A stretch of DNA of 14,405 nucleotides from Cycloclasticus sp. Lineage in GTDB: Bacteria > Pseudomonadota > Gammaproteobacteria > Methylococcales > Cycloclasticaceae. The translations under genes and the position numbers were made by a program. Of this stretch, positions 1 to 7,162 are shown one piece after another. Position 1 is the stretch's first letter; each line of letters starts with the position of its first letter. The DNA lies in contig JAGPVU010000086.1 of NCBI GenBank assembly GCA_018066825.1, positions 1 to 14,405 on the forward strand. The letters run 5' to 3'. The notes under the pieces were generated by a model that saw nothing but the letters and a program-made list of their open reading frames with translations, had not been told where the DNA came from and did no database searches.

Positions 1-2
1 AC

Positions 3-449
3 GTACAAAATATTTATTACACCACTCGGCAGGCGTATGGCCGCCAGTTTAATTACCGTCAGTTGTGGAAAACCATCAGCGAACTGGGCGAGATTACCCA
101 GGCCACCGCGTATGCCACCCACCGTGGCGACGATAGCCAGCTGAAATTTCAAGATGCACTACGGCATATCGGTTTTAACGTAAAGCTAAAACCGTTTATT
201 CAACGCAGTGATGGCAGCGCTAAAGGCGACTGGGACGTGGGCATTACGATTGACGTGCTAGACGCTGCAAAAGACGTTGATCGGGTTATTTTGCTGTCGG
301 GCGATGGTGATTTTGATCTATTGTTGGAAAAAATAAACAGGCAATACGGCGTGATCACCGAGGTTTACGGCGTGCCGGCGCTAACGGCTAAATCGTTGAT
401 TGATGCGGCCAGCGTTTTCCACCCGATTGATGCTGATTTATTGCTGTAG
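3..449 (+). CDS. NYN-domain (LabA/DUF88-like) protein, 5' truncated by window edge
   Basis: The reading frame is open from the left edge to TAG at 447-449, so the real start lies outside the window. The TTG at 63 is not a credible start because the family-typical segment VQNIYYTTRQAYG is encoded upstream of it. That segment corresponds to the first beta strand of the NYN fold, a PIN-like putative ribonuclease domain. Later family hallmarks are KGDWDVGITIDVLDAA and the acidic strand-end motif SGDGDFDLLL. Their Asp residues, with the N-terminal Asp that would sit just outside the window, would form a metal-binding acidic site. The family is often described as LabA-like. Its substrate in bacteria is generally unknown, so RNA cleavage is inference from fold. 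It converges on the oxygenase gene with a gap of 10 nt and no terminator visible between them. Confidence 0.85.
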   Translation, partial: VQNIYYTTRQAYGRQFNYRQLWKTISELGEITQATAYATHRGDDSQLKFQDALRHIGFNVKLKPFIQRSDGSAKGDWDVGITIDVLDAAKDVDRVILLSGDGDFDLLLEKINRQYGVITEVYGVPALTAKSLIDAASVFHPIDADLLL

Positions 450-459
450 CTGGGCCAAT

Positions 460-1113
460 TCAAATGATGGGCGCATTGTTAACCCGAAACCAGCCGGCGA
501 TAGAATAGCGATCGCCTAACGCAGCAAGTACTTCATGCGGGATTTCTTCGCTTAAAAAAACCACCAAGGTCGCTAAACAGGGCGACACCTGAAGACCACC
601 TTGATCTAGGTTTTTTGGGTATAGCACCAATTGGCCTCCGTCGGCCTCATTCCAATTGGGGTTTAAATAGGTGACGAGTGATAACACGCGATTGGTTTCG
701 CCTTTAAACGCATCTTGATGCTTTGTGTAAACATCGCCGATGGCGTAATGCGCAAAGTGGCTTTCAAAAGAAAACAAGCCAAGCAATAAACGTTGGTTTA
801 ACGCCATCTGCAAGGATGCTGCCCATGCAAGCCAAGCCTGAGTAACCAAGGTATTACCGCTGATCCAGCTAATATGATCGCCGCGCACCAACGGCTTAAG
901 CCTATGCTGTTGATCGCGCCCAATACCCGCTTTTTTAAAATGGCCTACGGGTAACAGGCGCACCTCGGCCGCTAATAAAGCCGCCAATTCAACCGGTATG
1001 GCATTGGTGTGCACGCTATAGCCATCCCGGTATAAATCATTTGCAATCAGGTCAAATAACAGTGGCGCGCTCGCCCCGTCTAACACTGACGTGGGTGTTT
1101 GAAGGCTAGACAT
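460..1113 (-). CDS. 2OG-Fe(II) oxygenase, EF-Tu prolyl hydroxylase (PPHD)-like
   Basis: This is a 217-residue iron/2-oxoglutarate dioxygenase of the prolyl-4-hydroxylase type. With the ATG at 1113, the metal triad is H132-x-D134 (in YTKHQDAF) and H193 (in IPHEV), and R202 follows as the 2OG carboxylate-binding residue (in DRYSIAGWF). The segments GLFSFESHFAHY, the glycine pair before QLVLYP and LVVFLSEEIPHEV closely resemble, from memory, the Pseudomonas PHD-type enzyme reported to hydroxylate a proline of elongation factor Tu. That substrate is an inference here. The frame can be extended to a TTG at 1128, which would add five residues. Neither start has a strong ribosome-binding site, so ATG is preferred. 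No signal peptide is seen, which suggests a cytoplasmic enzyme. It is the last gene of the leftward cluster, 30 nt after the DCC gene. Confidence 0.85.
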   Translation of the reverse strand: MSSLQTPTSVLDGASAPLLFDLIANDLYRDGYSVHTNAIPVELAALLAAEVRLLPVGHFKKAGIGRDQQHRLKPLVRGDHISWISGNTLVTQAWLAWAASLQMALNQRLLLGLFSFESHFAHYAIGDVYTKHQDAFKGETNRVLSLVTYLNPNWNEADGGQLVLYPKNLDQGGLQVSPCLATLVVFLSEEIPHEVLAALGDRYSIAGWFRVNNAPII

Positions 1114-1143
1114 GGCTTGTGTGCTCAAGAGGGGTGGCTGGTA

Positions 1144-1521
1144 TTATAGTCGGCTTTCGCAGGCAAGGCGCTTATTAACCGATCGGCGGTAAAAATAACT
1201 GAGTAGCGGCTTAATAATCGGCAAACAAATCAGTACGCCAAGCGGCATTAAGAGCGGTATTTTTTTCATCATGATGCTGTAGGCATCCATTTCTGAGTGG
1301 ATAGTGCCGTGAGTATCTTCTATATGCAATTCGCGCAGCGCTTTATATGGGTCGATCCCCCGTTGCCGCAGGGCTTGGTCTTGGCTGGTGATATCAAACC
1401 AAATGAATAAGGCCGCCCGTTTACCAGCCAGTCGTTCAAATAGCGCACGGTCTTTGACGCAACTGGGGCAAGATTGGTCGTAATAGACGGTTATTTTTTC
1501 TCGGCTGGCACGGAGGTTCAC
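1144..1521 (-). CDS. DCC-family (DUF393) thiol-disulfide oxidoreductase-like protein
   Basis: The 125-residue product begins with a thioredoxin-like strand followed by the family signature YYDQSCPSC, giving a CPSC pair at residues 18-21. This matches the DxxCxxC pattern that defines the DCC (DUF393) family. The middle contains FIWFDITSQDQALRQRGID, the usual second part of the domain, and then a hydrophobic segment at about residues 88-108 followed by arginines and lysines. The protein may therefore associate with the inner membrane through its C-terminal half. The start is GTG at 1521, the only usable one before the signature, five nt after the cbpM stop, so translation is probably coupled. 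No biochemical role can be assigned. The paired cysteines suggest redox activity, and the neighbourhood of chaperones is consistent with protein quality control. Confidence 0.8.
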   Translation of the reverse strand: MNLRASREKITVYYDQSCPSCVKDRALFERLAGKRAALFIWFDITSQDQALRQRGIDPYKALRELHIEDTHGTIHSEMDAYSIMMKKIPLLMPLGVLICLPIIKPLLSYFYRRSVNKRLACESRL

Positions 1522-1526
1522 GTATA

Positions 1527-1844
1527 TTAAGGTTTATCGAGCGGTTCAAAATGCATTAAACGCGCTTGTAGTGCCTCGATTTCTTCCAATAAATCAATCG
1601 CCAAGGCTACGCCCGATAAATTGATATGCAAGTCTCGCTGTAAACGCATGGCCGTGTGTGCACGTTGTAAGCAACGGGCCGAAAAACGCCAAGCAGTTTG
1701 TTGTTGGCCAGACGGTTCGATGACCCCTTCGGCTACCAGTTCAAGCACCCAGTCGGTGCTACCAGCGCAAGCTTGGCACAAGTCATTGAGTGACAGTTCG
1801 GCGTTGTCGTCGAGTAAATCACCTTTTAGTATGTCATTGTTCAT
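1527..1844 (-). CDS. cbpM: Chaperone modulatory protein CbpM
   Basis: This 105-residue protein matches CbpM in length (E. coli about 101 residues) and character. It has an acidic N-terminus, a helix-turn-helix-like part around residues 18-60 (SLNDLCQACAGSTDWVLEL, then GVIEPSG and WRFSARCL) and a C-terminal helical stretch with HINLSGVALAIDLLEEIE. CbpM binds the J domain of CbpA and blocks both its DnaK stimulation and its DNA binding. The gene starts 4 nt after the cbpA stop codon, so the inhibitor and its target are made from one message. The family resembles MerR-type DNA-binding domains, but its known role is protein binding. Confidence 0.9.
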   Translation of the reverse strand: MNNDILKGDLLDDNAELSLNDLCQACAGSTDWVLELVAEGVIEPSGQQQTAWRFSARCLQRAHTAMRLQRDLHINLSGVALAIDLLEEIEALQARLMHFEPLDKP

Positions 1845-1848
1845 GTTG

Positions 1849-2799
1849 TTAAACCCCCAATTTATTGCGTGGGTTATAAGCTAATGTTTGCTCCATTTGC
1901 CGATACAGTTGTTTAGCCTCGTCGCTATCGGCTGCGGGCAAGGTAATTTTCGGCACCACGTACAAATCACCTGCTGGGGTACCTGGGATGCCCCGTGCTT
2001 TTAAACGCATCCGCCCACCGCCTTGGGTACCAGCGGGAATTTTTAAATCTACTTGCCCATTGGGCGTGGGTACTTTAATGGTCGCACCCAAGGCGGCCTC
2101 CCACGGGGTAATCGGCAAATCAAGGTAGACATCGTGACCATCTACCCGATAAACAGGGTCGGCTTTAAATTCGATTTCTAGATACAGATCGCCTTTTTTA
2201 CCTTGCCCGTAGCCGACCCCACCTTGACCCGCCAAACGGATGCGCTGGCCTTGTTTAACTCCTTTGGGGATTTTGACGTTTAGGGTGCGCTGCTTGGTGA
2301 CTAGGTGACCGTTCTGATCAAGCTCGGGTGAGCTGAGCGTAATACTACGCGTTGCGCCTTGATAGGCGTCTATTAACTCGATACTGACTTTAGCGTGATG
2401 ATCTTGCCCGCGTGCGTTAAAGTCTGCTTGGCTGCGGCCTTGCGGCCCCTGCTTAAAATGTTGACCAAACAAGGATTCAAAAAAATCACTGTGGTCTGCC
2501 CCACCAGCATGTCCGTTCCCTGCACCACTAAACTCATACCCCTCATCCCAATTGGGTGGCGGGTTAAAGTCTTGTCCGGCTTTCCAATTGGCACCTAGTT
2601 GATCATAGGCGGCGCGTTTTTCTGGGTCCTTTAATGCTTCGTAAGCTTCGCCCACCTCTTTAAAGCGTGCTTCGGCGTCGCTTTCTTTATTGATATCGGG
2701 GTGATATTTACGGGCTAATTTTCGATACGCGCGTTTTATTTCATCCTGCGTGGCGTCACGTTTAACGCCCATAATGCTGTAATAATCTTTAAAGTCCAT
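1849..2799 (-). CDS. cbpA: DnaJ-class co-chaperone / curved DNA-binding protein CbpA
   Basis: This 316-residue type B J-protein (E. coli CbpA about 306) has its J domain at residues 4-70 with the HPD motif at 33-35 (RKYHPDINK). A Gly/Phe/Asp-rich linker follows from about 72 to 130. The two substrate-binding C-terminal beta domains are recognisable from VSIELIDAYQGATRSITL, KIPKGVKQGQRIRLAGQG and RGIPGTPAGDLYVV. There is no CxxCxGxG zinc domain, which separates it from DnaJ proper. CbpA stimulates DnaK ATPase and can bind curved DNA in stationary phase. The start is ATG at 2799. It sits 18 nt downstream of the dodecin stop and directly upstream of cbpM, the usual partner. Confidence 0.95.
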   Translation of the reverse strand: MDFKDYYSIMGVKRDATQDEIKRAYRKLARKYHPDINKESDAEARFKEVGEAYEALKDPEKRAAYDQLGANWKAGQDFNPPPNWDEGYEFSGAGNGHAGGADHSDFFESLFGQHFKQGPQGRSQADFNARGQDHHAKVSIELIDAYQGATRSITLSSPELDQNGHLVTKQRTLNVKIPKGVKQGQRIRLAGQGGVGYGQGKKGDLYLEIEFKADPVYRVDGHDVYLDLPITPWEAALGATIKVPTPNGQVDLKIPAGTQGGGRMRLKARGIPGTPAGDLYVVPKITLPAADSDEAKQLYRQMEQTLAYNPRNKLGV

Positions 2800-2817
2800 T
2801 AACTGCCCAACCGATGA

Positions 2818-3027
2818 TTAACCTTCCAGTCTAAAGCCCACTTTTATCGTGACTTGCCAGTGCTTAACGCCACCATTGGCAATGTGCCCGCGGGTTTCGA
2901 TGACTTCAAACCAATCCATGTTTTTTACTGTTTTTGAGGCCGTGTTAATGGCATTGTTTATTGCGTCGTCGCTGCCAAGCTCAGAGCTGCCGGTGATTTC
3001 AATCTTCTTGTAGGTGTGATGACTCAT
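2818..3027 (-). CDS. Dodecin, flavin-binding storage protein
   Basis: The 69-residue protein is a clear dodecin, the family of small dodecameric hollow-sphere proteins that bind flavins (and in bacteria often CoA). Hallmarks are the opening YKKIEITGSS, the helix DDAINNAINTASKTVKNMDWF and ETRGHI ... HWQVTIKVGFRL. W39 and Q58 are the expected flavin-stacking Trp and isoalloxazine-contacting Gln, spaced 19 residues apart as in archaeal dodecin (W36/Q55). The start was set at ATG 3027. The longer frame begins with a TTG at 3039 that is itself part of the TTGGAG ribosome-binding site, six nt before this ATG. It is the first gene of the leftward group with cbpA and cbpM and is divergent from can. 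The likely role is riboflavin/FMN buffering and protection from flavin phototoxicity, inferred from the family. Confidence 0.95.
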   Translation of the reverse strand: MSHHTYKKIEITGSSELGSDDAINNAINTASKTVKNMDWFEVIETRGHIANGGVKHWQVTIKVGFRLEG

Positions 3028-3053
3028 AGTAATCTCCAACTGTTGTAGTCAAC

Positions 3054-3081
3054 TTAAGCATATACGCTTAATGACCGGTCA
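3054..3081. promoter_or_regulatory. Two adjacent palindromes between dodecin and can
   Basis: Two inverted repeats lie next to each other in the divergent intergenic region, 27-54 nt upstream of the dodecin ATG. The first is TTAAGC-N6-GCTTAA (3054-3071). The second is the perfect 10-bp palindrome TGACCGGTCA (3072-3081). On the minus strand, TTGACC at 3082-3077 could serve as a -35 box for dodecin, but no good -10 follows at the right distance. The placement fits an operator, although no regulator gene is adjacent and the binding protein is unknown. Short palindromes can occur by chance. Confidence 0.35.
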
Positions 3082-3194
3082 ACAATGCTAGTTTCGTGCC
3101 TATTTTCGAATAAACAATTATGAGCCAAACACCCTATTAGGGTAGAATTTGCAGCTGTTGCTTATTACCCGTAAACAAATATACGATTGATTTT

Positions 3195-3803
3195 ATGAAT
3201 ACACTGGAACACTTATTTAAGAAAAATCGCGCCTGGGCCGAGTCTATTAACCAACAAGACCCAGAGTTTTTTACTCGATTATCTAAGCTACAAGCGCCTG
3301 AATACCTATGGATTGGCTGTTCCGATAGCCGCGTGCCATCCAATGAGTTGATTGACCTTGCACCCGGTGAAGTATTTGTACATCGAAATATTGCCAATAT
3401 GGTGGTGCATACCGATTTGAATTGCTTATCGGTTATTCAATACGCCGTTGATGTGCTGAAGGTTAAGCATATTATCGTTTGCGGTCATTACGGCTGCGGT
3501 GGCATTAAGGCTGCACTGGATGGTCAAGACCACGGGTTAATTGATAACTGGCTGGGGCATATTAAAGATGTGGGACGCTTAAACGAAAGCGCGTTACAGG
3601 GTCTAAATCCTAGTGAAAAATTAGACCGCTTATGCGAACTGAATATCATTGAGCAAGTGGCTAACGTTTGTAAAAGCAGTATCGTTAAAAATGCATGGCA
3701 ACGCGGCGCTGAACTATCGGTTCACGGTTGGATTTATAATATTGAAAACGGCATTTTAAACGACATTATAAAAACACCTATTTCTGGGCTAGGGCAAACT
3801 TAA
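3195..3803 (+). CDS. can: Beta-class carbonic anhydrase (type II)
   Basis: This 202-residue enzyme interconverts CO2 and bicarbonate in the cytoplasm. The zinc ligands are C42, H98 and C101, with the catalytic Asp/Arg dyad D44/R46 in CSDSR and the second motif CGHYGCGG. The residues that form the inhibitory non-catalytic bicarbonate site of the E. coli enzyme are present at the same numbers: W39, R64 and Y181. The protein should therefore be an allosteric type II enzyme. It is about 18 residues shorter than E. coli Can, at the C-terminus. The ATG at 3195 has no convincing Shine-Dalgarno sequence, but nothing upstream in frame is better and the family alignment begins here. A TAGAAT hexamer at 3143-3148 may be a -10 box, though it lacks a clear -35. 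The stop codon overlaps that of the convergent DUF2721 gene. Confidence 0.95.
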   Translation: MNTLEHLFKKNRAWAESINQQDPEFFTRLSKLQAPEYLWIGCSDSRVPSNELIDLAPGEVFVHRNIANMVVHTDLNCLSVIQYAVDVLKVKHIIVCGHYGCGGIKAALDGQDHGLIDNWLGHIKDVGRLNESALQGLNPSEKLDRLCELNIIEQVANVCKSSIVKNAWQRGAELSVHGWIYNIENGILNDIIKTPISGLGQT

Positions 3804-4183
3804 AGGTCGATATCTTCAAGGTCAATATTTAAGGCATTGCCGGATATTTTTAGCTCATAAAGCGACAAACCCAATGACGACAGCATTAACATTAAGCTCA
3901 CGATAAAGCTTAATTGCCCGAGTAGTGACGACTCTAAAAATAAGAAAAACATTGCCAGCACACAAAAACTGATACTTAAAACCCCCATTATTTGCATCCA
4001 AATAATCAACTTTATGCGTAAACGCAAACTGATGATTTGACGCGCAATCAGGGTTTTATTCGTGTCGTTAATTTGATGGTGTAAACCCCGAATAACCGCC
4101 GCTAAGCCCAAAAAACGGTTGGTATAGGCGAGTAACAATAAAGAAATGGCAGGAAACAATAAAGCAGGGGTCGATAATTCCAC
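3800..4183 (-). CDS. DUF2721 family inner-membrane protein
   Basis: The 127-residue protein is recognised as DUF2721 from its opening STPALLFPAISLLLLAYTNR and its ending LYELKISGNALNIDLEDI, both typical of the family. It has three likely membrane segments, at about residues 5-24, 58-84 and 88-108. A basic stretch (ARQIISLRLRIK) precedes the second. The start is GTG at 4183, the only usable start before the conserved N-terminus. No biochemical function is known for the family. Its TAA stop and that of can share the palindrome TTAA, so the two genes overlap tail to tail. A candidate promoter lies immediately upstream. Confidence 0.8.
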   Translation of the reverse strand: MELSTPALLFPAISLLLLAYTNRFLGLAAVIRGLHHQINDTNKTLIARQIISLRLRIKLIIWMQIMGVLSISFCVLAMFFLFLESSLLGQLSFIVSLMLMLSSLGLSLYELKISGNALNIDLEDIDL

Positions 4184-4213
4184 GGTTAAACTCGTTAAAC
4201 ATTAAGCGGGTTT

Positions 4214-4242
4214 ATTCTACCCATTTTTTATTGTCTGGCGAA
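4214..4242 (-). promoter_or_regulatory. Candidate sigma70 promoter for the DUF2721 gene
   Basis: On the minus strand, TTCGCC (4242-4237) and TAGAAT (4219-4214) are separated by 17 nt and lie about 30 nt upstream of the GTG start. The -10 box is good and the -35 box weak. Confidence 0.35.
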
Positions 4243-4581
4243 TTAAAATTCGTACTCCATTAATAAGCGATAGTTGTTGTCAGGGACTTTGTAACCAAGG
4301 CCGAAGATCGATCCGACTTCCCAGTGCACTTTTCCCCCTTGCCCGAGACGAATATCACCCATCAGCACTGGGCCTAAAGCTTGGCCTGACTCCCTGCTAT
4401 AAAACTCAATGCCAGGTTCAAAAAAAGAGCCATAGCGGTATTTAGCTTGTAACGCTAACAGGGACTCTATCCCGTTGTTAATGTCTTGTCCCCATTCATA
4501 GGCCACACTAACATTAGCGGTTCCAACCCACTGACCCTGGGCTTTTCCATCAACAAGCCGACCGAACAATTGTCTTAACAA
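4243..4581 (-). pseudogene. Remnant (C-terminal half) of an outer-membrane beta-barrel protein
   Basis: The open frame encodes 112 residues with alternating polar/hydrophobic beta strands: WVGTANVSVAYEW, LLALQAKYRYG, FFEPGIEFYS, GPVLMGDIRLG and KVHWEVGSIFGLGY. It ends in a terminal aromatic strand (NNYRLLMEYEF), with the final Phe typical of barrel insertion signals. Proteins of this kind normally have a signal peptide and an N-terminal half of the barrel. Here the frame is closed by TAA at 4590-4588, only three codons before the first TTG, and there is no ATG, ribosome site or signal peptide. The 170 nt upstream do not encode an N-terminus in any minus frame that I can read, so the 5' part appears deleted rather than frameshifted. 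An intact short gene with a TTG start is possible but unlikely. The specific barrel family is not identified. Confidence 0.55.
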
Positions 4582-4700
4582 ACCAATTTATCGCCACTGG
4601 CAAGGGAGCGCACCCCCTTCTTTCCAAATAGCTTAGTATGCTAATATGGCTGCAGGTTTAGACACGCATATCATAACTAAAGCTCGTTTCATTTTATTTT

Positions 4701-4728
4701 TTGACAGCCAAATCTTAACTATTTACTG
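4701..4728 (+). promoter_or_regulatory. Candidate sigma70 promoter of the ATP-grasp/alpha-E operon
   Basis: A perfect -35 box TTGACA (4701-4706) is followed after 16 nt by TTTACT (4723-4728, 4/6 match to the -10 consensus). This would start transcription about 20 nt before the AGGAG ribosome-binding site at 4744-4748. The stretch 4582-4754 contains no gene that I can support. Confidence 0.5.
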
Positions 4729-4754
4729 AACACAAAAAAACACAGGAGATGTGA

Positions 4755-6221
4755 ATGCGAGAAGTGTGGAACGAATATACGCCGGGCGAGTTCTATGATG
4801 AACTAATGTCTACACAGCAACAGCCTCACCTATTCAGCTTTAAGCTAGTTGAACACCTTCAGTCGATGAAAAAAAAGACTTTCGCGCGGCGAGTGAGGGA
4901 GTCTGAAATCGAAATGCGCGAACGTGGTATTACCTTTACTGTCTATAGTGATGCCGGCAATATTGATCGCGCTTGGCCGTTTGATATTATTCCGCGAGTT
5001 ATTCCAAAATCAGAGTGGGATTCAATTGAAATGGGGCTTAAGCAGCGAAATATTGCGCTGAATAAATTTATTCAAGATATTTATAATGACGGGCAAATTA
5101 TCAAGGACGGCATTATCCCTGAAGAGGTGGTAATGCAGTCTAAAGGCTACCGCACTGCCTGCAAAGGCATTACACCCGCACATGGTGTGTGGGCAAACAT
5201 TTGCGGCTCGGACTTGGTTCGTGATGATAATGGCGTCATGTATGTTTTGGAAGACAACCTTCGCGTCCCTTCTGGCGTGGCGTATATGTTGGAAAACCGT
5301 AAGACAACCAAGCGCGTTTTACCTGAAATATTTGCCTTACATAATGTAAGGCCAGTCAGTGACTACCCTGCTCATTTAGAAAGAATGCTGGCTTCATTGC
5401 GCCCTGACCTTGATAATCCAACGATTGTTTTGCTTACCCCCGGTGTCTATAACTCGGCCTATTACGAACATGCTTTTTTAGCCCAACAAGCAGGCTTTGT
5501 GCTGTTGGAGGGCCAAGACCTTGTTGTTGGCAAGGATGATTTTGTCTACATGAAAACCATCCATGGGCTTGAGAGGGTCGACGTGATTTACCGCCGGATT
5601 GATGACGATTTTATTGACCCAGAGGTGTTTAGAGAAGACTCAACCCTTGGTGTTCCGGGCATTATGCGTGCCTGGAAAGCCGGCAAGGTTGCCATTGCTA
5701 ACGCGCCAGGGTGTGGGGTAGCGGATGATAAAGTCATCTACGCCTATGTACCTGAGATGATCCGTTATTACCTCAATGAAGAGCCGATATTACCTAATGT
5801 ACCCACCCGACTTTGTCGTAACAAAAATGAGTTGGAGTATGTACTTGAACATTTGGCAGAGCTTGTTGTAAAACCAGCAAATGAGTCGGGGGGTTACGGT
5901 ATGTTGGTTGGCCCTCATGCTAGCACTGAACAACTCGAAGCGTTTCGCAACGTCTTATTGGCAAACCCAACTAATTATATTGCCCAGCCGACATTAAAGT
6001 TGTCGGTCACGCCGACAAACTGTGATCAGGACGGAATAGCAGCACGGCATGTTGATTTACGACCATTTATTCTGAGTGGTAGTAAAACCTATGTTACACC
6101 GGGTGGTTTAACACGTGTTGCCTTAGTTAAAGGCTCTCTGGTGGTTAATTCTTCACAGGGTGGTGGTAGTAAAGACACCTGGATTGTTGATGATGTAACC
6201 GGTAATGAAGGGGACGCATAA
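4755..6221 (+). CDS. Circularly permuted ATP-grasp family protein (DUF404/DUF407)
   Basis: The 488-residue protein belongs to the circularly permuted ATP-grasp type 2 family, predicted carboxylate-amine (peptide-bond) ligases. Family landmarks in order are TACKGITPAHGVWANICGSDLV (residues 134-155), LEDNLRVPSGVAYMLENR (165-182), LLTPGVYNSAYYEHAFLA (226-243), IYRRIDDDFIDPEVFR (278-293), a glycine/proline-rich turn with NAPGCGVADDK (316-326), LVVKPANESGGYGMLVG (370-386, nucleotide-binding Lys and Gly-rich loop) and HVDLRPFIL (432-440). The ATG at 4755 has a good AGGAG site eight nt upstream. The stop overlaps the alpha-E start by 1 nt. ATP-grasp and alpha-E proteins of this type recur together, often with a transglutaminase-like protein and Anbu. 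They are predicted to make or attach a peptide whose identity is unknown. The ligase activity is family-based inference. Confidence 0.92.
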   Translation: MREVWNEYTPGEFYDELMSTQQQPHLFSFKLVEHLQSMKKKTFARRVRESEIEMRERGITFTVYSDAGNIDRAWPFDIIPRVIPKSEWDSIEMGLKQRNIALNKFIQDIYNDGQIIKDGIIPEEVVMQSKGYRTACKGITPAHGVWANICGSDLVRDDNGVMYVLEDNLRVPSGVAYMLENRKTTKRVLPEIFALHNVRPVSDYPAHLERMLASLRPDLDNPTIVLLTPGVYNSAYYEHAFLAQQAGFVLLEGQDLVVGKDDFVYMKTIHGLERVDVIYRRIDDDFIDPEVFREDSTLGVPGIMRAWKAGKVAIANAPGCGVADDKVIYAYVPEMIRYYLNEEPILPNVPTRLCRNKNELEYVLEHLAELVVKPANESGGYGMLVGPHASTEQLEAFRNVLLANPTNYIAQPTLKLSVTPTNCDQDGIAARHVDLRPFILSGSKTYVTPGGLTRVALVKGSLVVNSSQGGGSKDTWIVDDVTGNEGDA

Positions 6222-7162
6222 TGTTATCACGAGTAGGCGAACGTATATATTGGATGGCCCGTTACCTCGAACGCGTAGAAGATATAGCGCGCTTAATAAA
6301 TGTTCACACGGTTCTGTTGATGGACTTGCCAGAACAAGATGAAATTAACTGGTTTACTTTGATCAAAATATTTAATAATGAGGCAGCCTATCTAGAACAA
6401 TTTGAACATGTTGATGAAAAAAACATCATGTCTTTTCTAGTGGCCGACCTCACTAATCCGTCTTCTTTAATCAATGTGTTAAGCCAAGCGCGGGAAAATG
6501 CTCGAACCTCTTTGGATGTACTACCTGAAGAAGCGTGGGAGCAAATCAATGAATTGAGCTTAATGGTAAAAGCCTCACTATCGGCTATTGGAAATCGTCG
6601 CCGCCGACAAAATATGCTTTTGAAGATCATGGAGCGCTGTCAATGTATTAGCGGGATTATCGACAACCACATGAGCCGAAATTTTGCTTATGATTTTACC
6701 CAAATCGGCAAACATATTGAACGCGCCGATATGACAAGCCGCATATTAGAAATGACATCACTTTTAGCTTCTGATACTAGGGGCGAACAGGTGCGGCTAC
6801 ACGAAGGTATCTTGTGGGCAAATTTACTCAAAGCACTCAGCGCACAACAAATGTATTTATATGAAAAACGCACCTCAGTAAGCGCCGACAAAGCGCTTGA
6901 TTTCTTAATTACTGATCGATCATTTCCTCGTTCTTTATGTTTTTCATTGGCTATTATAAGCAACTATTTTAACTATTTACCTGACCCATCTGAACCGATC
7001 GCTCTGCAGGAACAAATACTTAAAAACCTCAGCGCTTATAACCCGTCAATTATACCTGCCGCAGATGCTCATATTTTTATGGATGCCTTTCAGGTAAGGC
7101 TGGCTGAGTTGCACCAAATAGTCAGCGACAAGTGGTTTCACCCTGATTTTGCTACTATATGA
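6221..7162 (+). CDS. Alpha-E domain-containing protein (DUF403)
   Basis: This is a 313-residue, almost wholly helical cytoplasmic protein. The signature MLSRVGERIYWMARYLERVE at the N-terminus is the alpha-E motif. A similar segment, FTQIGKHIERADMTSRILE at residues 159-177, suggests an internal two-fold repeat, each half with the pattern of aromatic/His, Glu-Arg and Asp/Glu. The start ATG at 6221 overlaps the upstream TAA (TAATG), and the end overlaps the metallopeptidase start (ATGA). The three genes are therefore almost certainly translationally coupled. The family has no established activity. It nearly always neighbours or is fused to the circularly permuted ATP-grasp protein, so it is likely a partner subunit. 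Confidence 0.92.
   Translation: MLSRVGERIYWMARYLERVEDIARLINVHTVLLMDLPEQDEINWFTLIKIFNNEAAYLEQFEHVDEKNIMSFLVADLTNPSSLINVLSQARENARTSLDVLPEEAWEQINELSLMVKASLSAIGNRRRRQNMLLKIMERCQCISGIIDNHMSRNFAYDFTQIGKHIERADMTSRILEMTSLLASDTRGEQVRLHEGILWANLLKALSAQQMYLYEKRTSVSADKALDFLITDRSFPRSLCFSLAIISNYFNYLPDPSEPIALQEQILKNLSAYNPSIIPAADAHIFMDAFQVRLAELHQIVSDKWFHPDFATI

Noticed and set aside
2373..2598. Overlapping frames on both strands inside cbpA
   Set aside because: They fall in the Gly/Phe linker-coding region and encode no recognisable protein, while the cbpA frame is continuous and conserved.
3143..3148. TAGAAT as a promoter -10 for can
   Set aside because: No acceptable -35 box lies 16-18 nt upstream, so it was mentioned with can but not listed as a promoter.
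4185..4200. Direct repeat GTTAAAC-TC-GTTAAAC just upstream of the DUF2721 start
   Set aside because: Two seven-base copies in AT-rich DNA without a third copy or a neighbouring regulator.
4600..4625. Possible hairpin AAGGG/CCCTT near the barrel remnant
   Set aside because: Only five pairs, a large loop and no clear T run. It is not convincing as a terminator.
6388..6963. Two minus-strand frames inside the alpha-E gene
   Set aside because: Shadows of a strongly supported gene, with no ribosome site or protein signature.
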